Source: Bigelowiella natans CCMP2755
Taxonomy: Eukaryota; Cercozoa; Chlorarachniophyceae
Direction of reading: 5' to 3'
NCBI GenBank assembly: GCA_000320545.1
Contig: ADNK01002659.1
Span: forward strand, 1-59,615
DNA length: 59,615 nucleotides
This document shows positions 58,552 to 59,615 of the stretch, piece after piece. Positions within the stretch are counted from its first letter, which is position 1. Each line of letters begins with the position of its first letter. The position numbers were made by a program, and so were the translations under genes. The notes beneath the pieces are model-generated. The model saw only the letters and a program-made list of their open reading frames with translations. It had not been told where the DNA came from and ran no database searches.

Positions 58552-59615
58552 TTATTTATTTTTTATATAAACATTATATAACACCCTATACATACCGTCG
58601 GGTGAATGTTCCCAAGCTCAGGAATTTTATTAATGTGTTGGTCTTAGCAATAAGGAGAAGAGCAAGGAGGGTACTAGAGGAGGTGCGAATAGCACCACTG
58701 TAGAAAGCACACCTTCCAAATCCGTTAATGGTGGCGTGGAAAGCGCCGCTTCCTTGATTCAACGGGAAGATGGAGAAAACGCTGGGTTTCGATCGAGTGG
58801 AGATATGCCCCATGCAGAGACGCTCGAGTCTTTCGATAATTTGGTATCCTTTTCACACTCTTGCTATTACTACTACTACCACTACTACTACTGCAACTGC
58901 AACTAGGTTTTGGTGCCTGCTGCCTTGCACGTATTTGCATACCTCTCTCTGTCTCTCTTTTTGACGTTTTTCTCCGCTCCTCTCGCACCTGCCTCCCCCC
59001 CCCCCCCGAAGGTCCCCTTTGGAGATGCAAAGGCAGACTCCAAGTCAGATCCAAATGTGGAGTCTAAGGCCGATTCCCAGGAGGCGGAGAAGAGCTTTGT
59101 CGTCGTACCAAAGATGAGAACCTCCACCCCAACACCAACGGAGCAATCCAACCTTGCAAAGAGCAATATTAGCGTTGATGTGGAGGGAGGGGGGGAAGCG
59201 ACTGTAGTTCCTAGGTCCCATTCAGGAGGCCACTCACTAGATCAGAAGCCATCAAGGGCGACGAAGGCCAACGGTGAGAAGGTGGAGATGGTTACGCGGG
59301 ACAAGGGAAACGACTCGGCTTCTTCGGGAAGGCAAAGGTGCTGTCGTTATATACATATAACAATGTAGGGCAGGGCAGGAGGAGAGAGAGGAATTGGGGA
59401 GAGAAAAGGTGGGGGGGAGGGGGGGCAGATTTGGAGTAATTTCATACTGTTTGCTTTTGGATGATGCCGTCCTTCTCATTCGATTGGCGTTCTCACTGTC
59501 ATCACACTCGCTTGTCCTTTCCATCATCATCACCCTCATCATCATAGATTCAAAATCGTCACAGGAACAACGCATTTGACAATAAGACCCCCCTCCCTCC
59601 CACCTTTTCTCTCCC
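54462..59615 (+). CDS. DOCK/zizimin-like Rho-family GEF, N-terminal part (runs off the window)
   Basis: In-phase exons: 54462-54555, 54720-54790, 54908-55049, 55133-55449, 55719-55805, 56028-56082, 56314-57855, 58180 to about 58404, then about 58649-58842 and 59012-59337. The gene is unfinished at the window end. The best landmark is in the 1.5-kb exon: FVFTFRGLKIMGNPYLEPLH, then CELFIVDVATRQRVSETF, SCLFSVERPRASLCLVARV, AKEMKRHLDAVDNAGKHLE and FGFGWTPLF. This follows the DOCK-C/D pattern around 'EP.F..LALYD...RKISE.F', 'lFSV..P..D.fLV.r.EKV' and 'FAW..'. Family members activate Rac/Cdc42 through a C-terminal DHR-2 domain, which would lie beyond 59615. After that region the protein is Ser/Glu/Gly low-complexity for about 500 residues. 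Family assignment is from memory of the pattern; the absence of DHR-1/DHR-2 in view keeps it tentative. Confidence 0.65.
58324..58373 (+). repeat. (GAG)n coding run (poly-Glu) and poly-G
   Basis: About fourteen GAG/GGA units plus a G run, in frame within the DOCK-like exon starting at 58180, giving a Glu run followed by Gly. Confidence 0.85.

Noticed and set aside
1-59615. tRNA, rRNA or snRNA genes
   Set aside because: I scanned for cloverleaf-like and conserved rRNA strings by eye and saw none; a covariance-model search would be decisive.

Overview
This is a nuclear DNA window from an intron-rich microbial eukaryote. GT-AG introns interrupt almost every gene, and exons chain in frame across them. 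There are no operons or bacterial ribosome-binding sites, and introns and spacers are full of (TA)n, (TC)n, (GT)n and (TTG)n microsatellites. The gene set mixes a plant/algal-type carotenoid isomerase with machinery typical of motile, signalling cells: a DOCK-like Rho-GEF, an RGS domain and cyclic-nucleotide-binding domains. A photosynthetic amoeboid or flagellate protist, for example a chlorarachniophyte, would fit. That placement is inference, not proof.

Layout, left to right, with genes strictly alternating in strand. (1) 714-3111 (-): unrecognised coiled-coil protein. (2) 3434-7206 (+): nine-exon, 502-residue protein with a mitochondrial-type N-terminus, a hydrophobic segment and degenerate EF-hand-like loops. 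(3) 8247-10381 (-): eight-exon, 469-residue protein ending in a jacalin-like lectin domain. (4) about 11151-11830 (+): decayed coiled-coil/Kelch relic behind a ~100-bp tandem repeat. (5) about 12590-15663 (-): SLC10A7/RCH1-type carrier. (6) 17415-23672 (+): collagen-like protein with 45- and 54-bp Gly-X-Y exons and two C-terminal EF-hands. (7) 24606-25738 (-): anamorsin/Dre2. (8) 26384-32800 (+): NSUN2-type RNA cytosine-5 methyltransferase. (9) 33205-37742 (-): 19-exon CRTISO-type isomerase. (10) 39272-44987 (-): a complete Ty3/gypsy LTR retrotransposon with identical LTRs. (11) 46896-51274 (+): tandem cyclic-nucleotide-binding domains fused to an RGS domain. (12) 52479-53207 (-): Ctr-type copper transporter. 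(13) 54462 to the right edge (+): N-terminal part of a DOCK/zizimin-like protein.

The genes are independent housekeeping, metabolic and signalling units rather than one pathway. Two themes stand out. Signalling: the cNMP-RGS fusion and the DOCK-like GEF. Metal and calcium handling: Ctr, Dre2, SLC10A7-like, and EF-hands in two proteins. At least four of the five spacers between convergent genes are rich in short palindromic words (CTAG, CATG, GCATGC).

The most unusual items are the cNMP-RGS fusion, the intracellular-looking collagen-like/EF-hand protein with vertebrate-like exon modules, the jacalin-tailed membrane-active-looking protein, and the CTAG/CATG-rich convergent spacers. All exon models were built by eye from splice signals, reading phase and protein family patterns; none has transcript support here.
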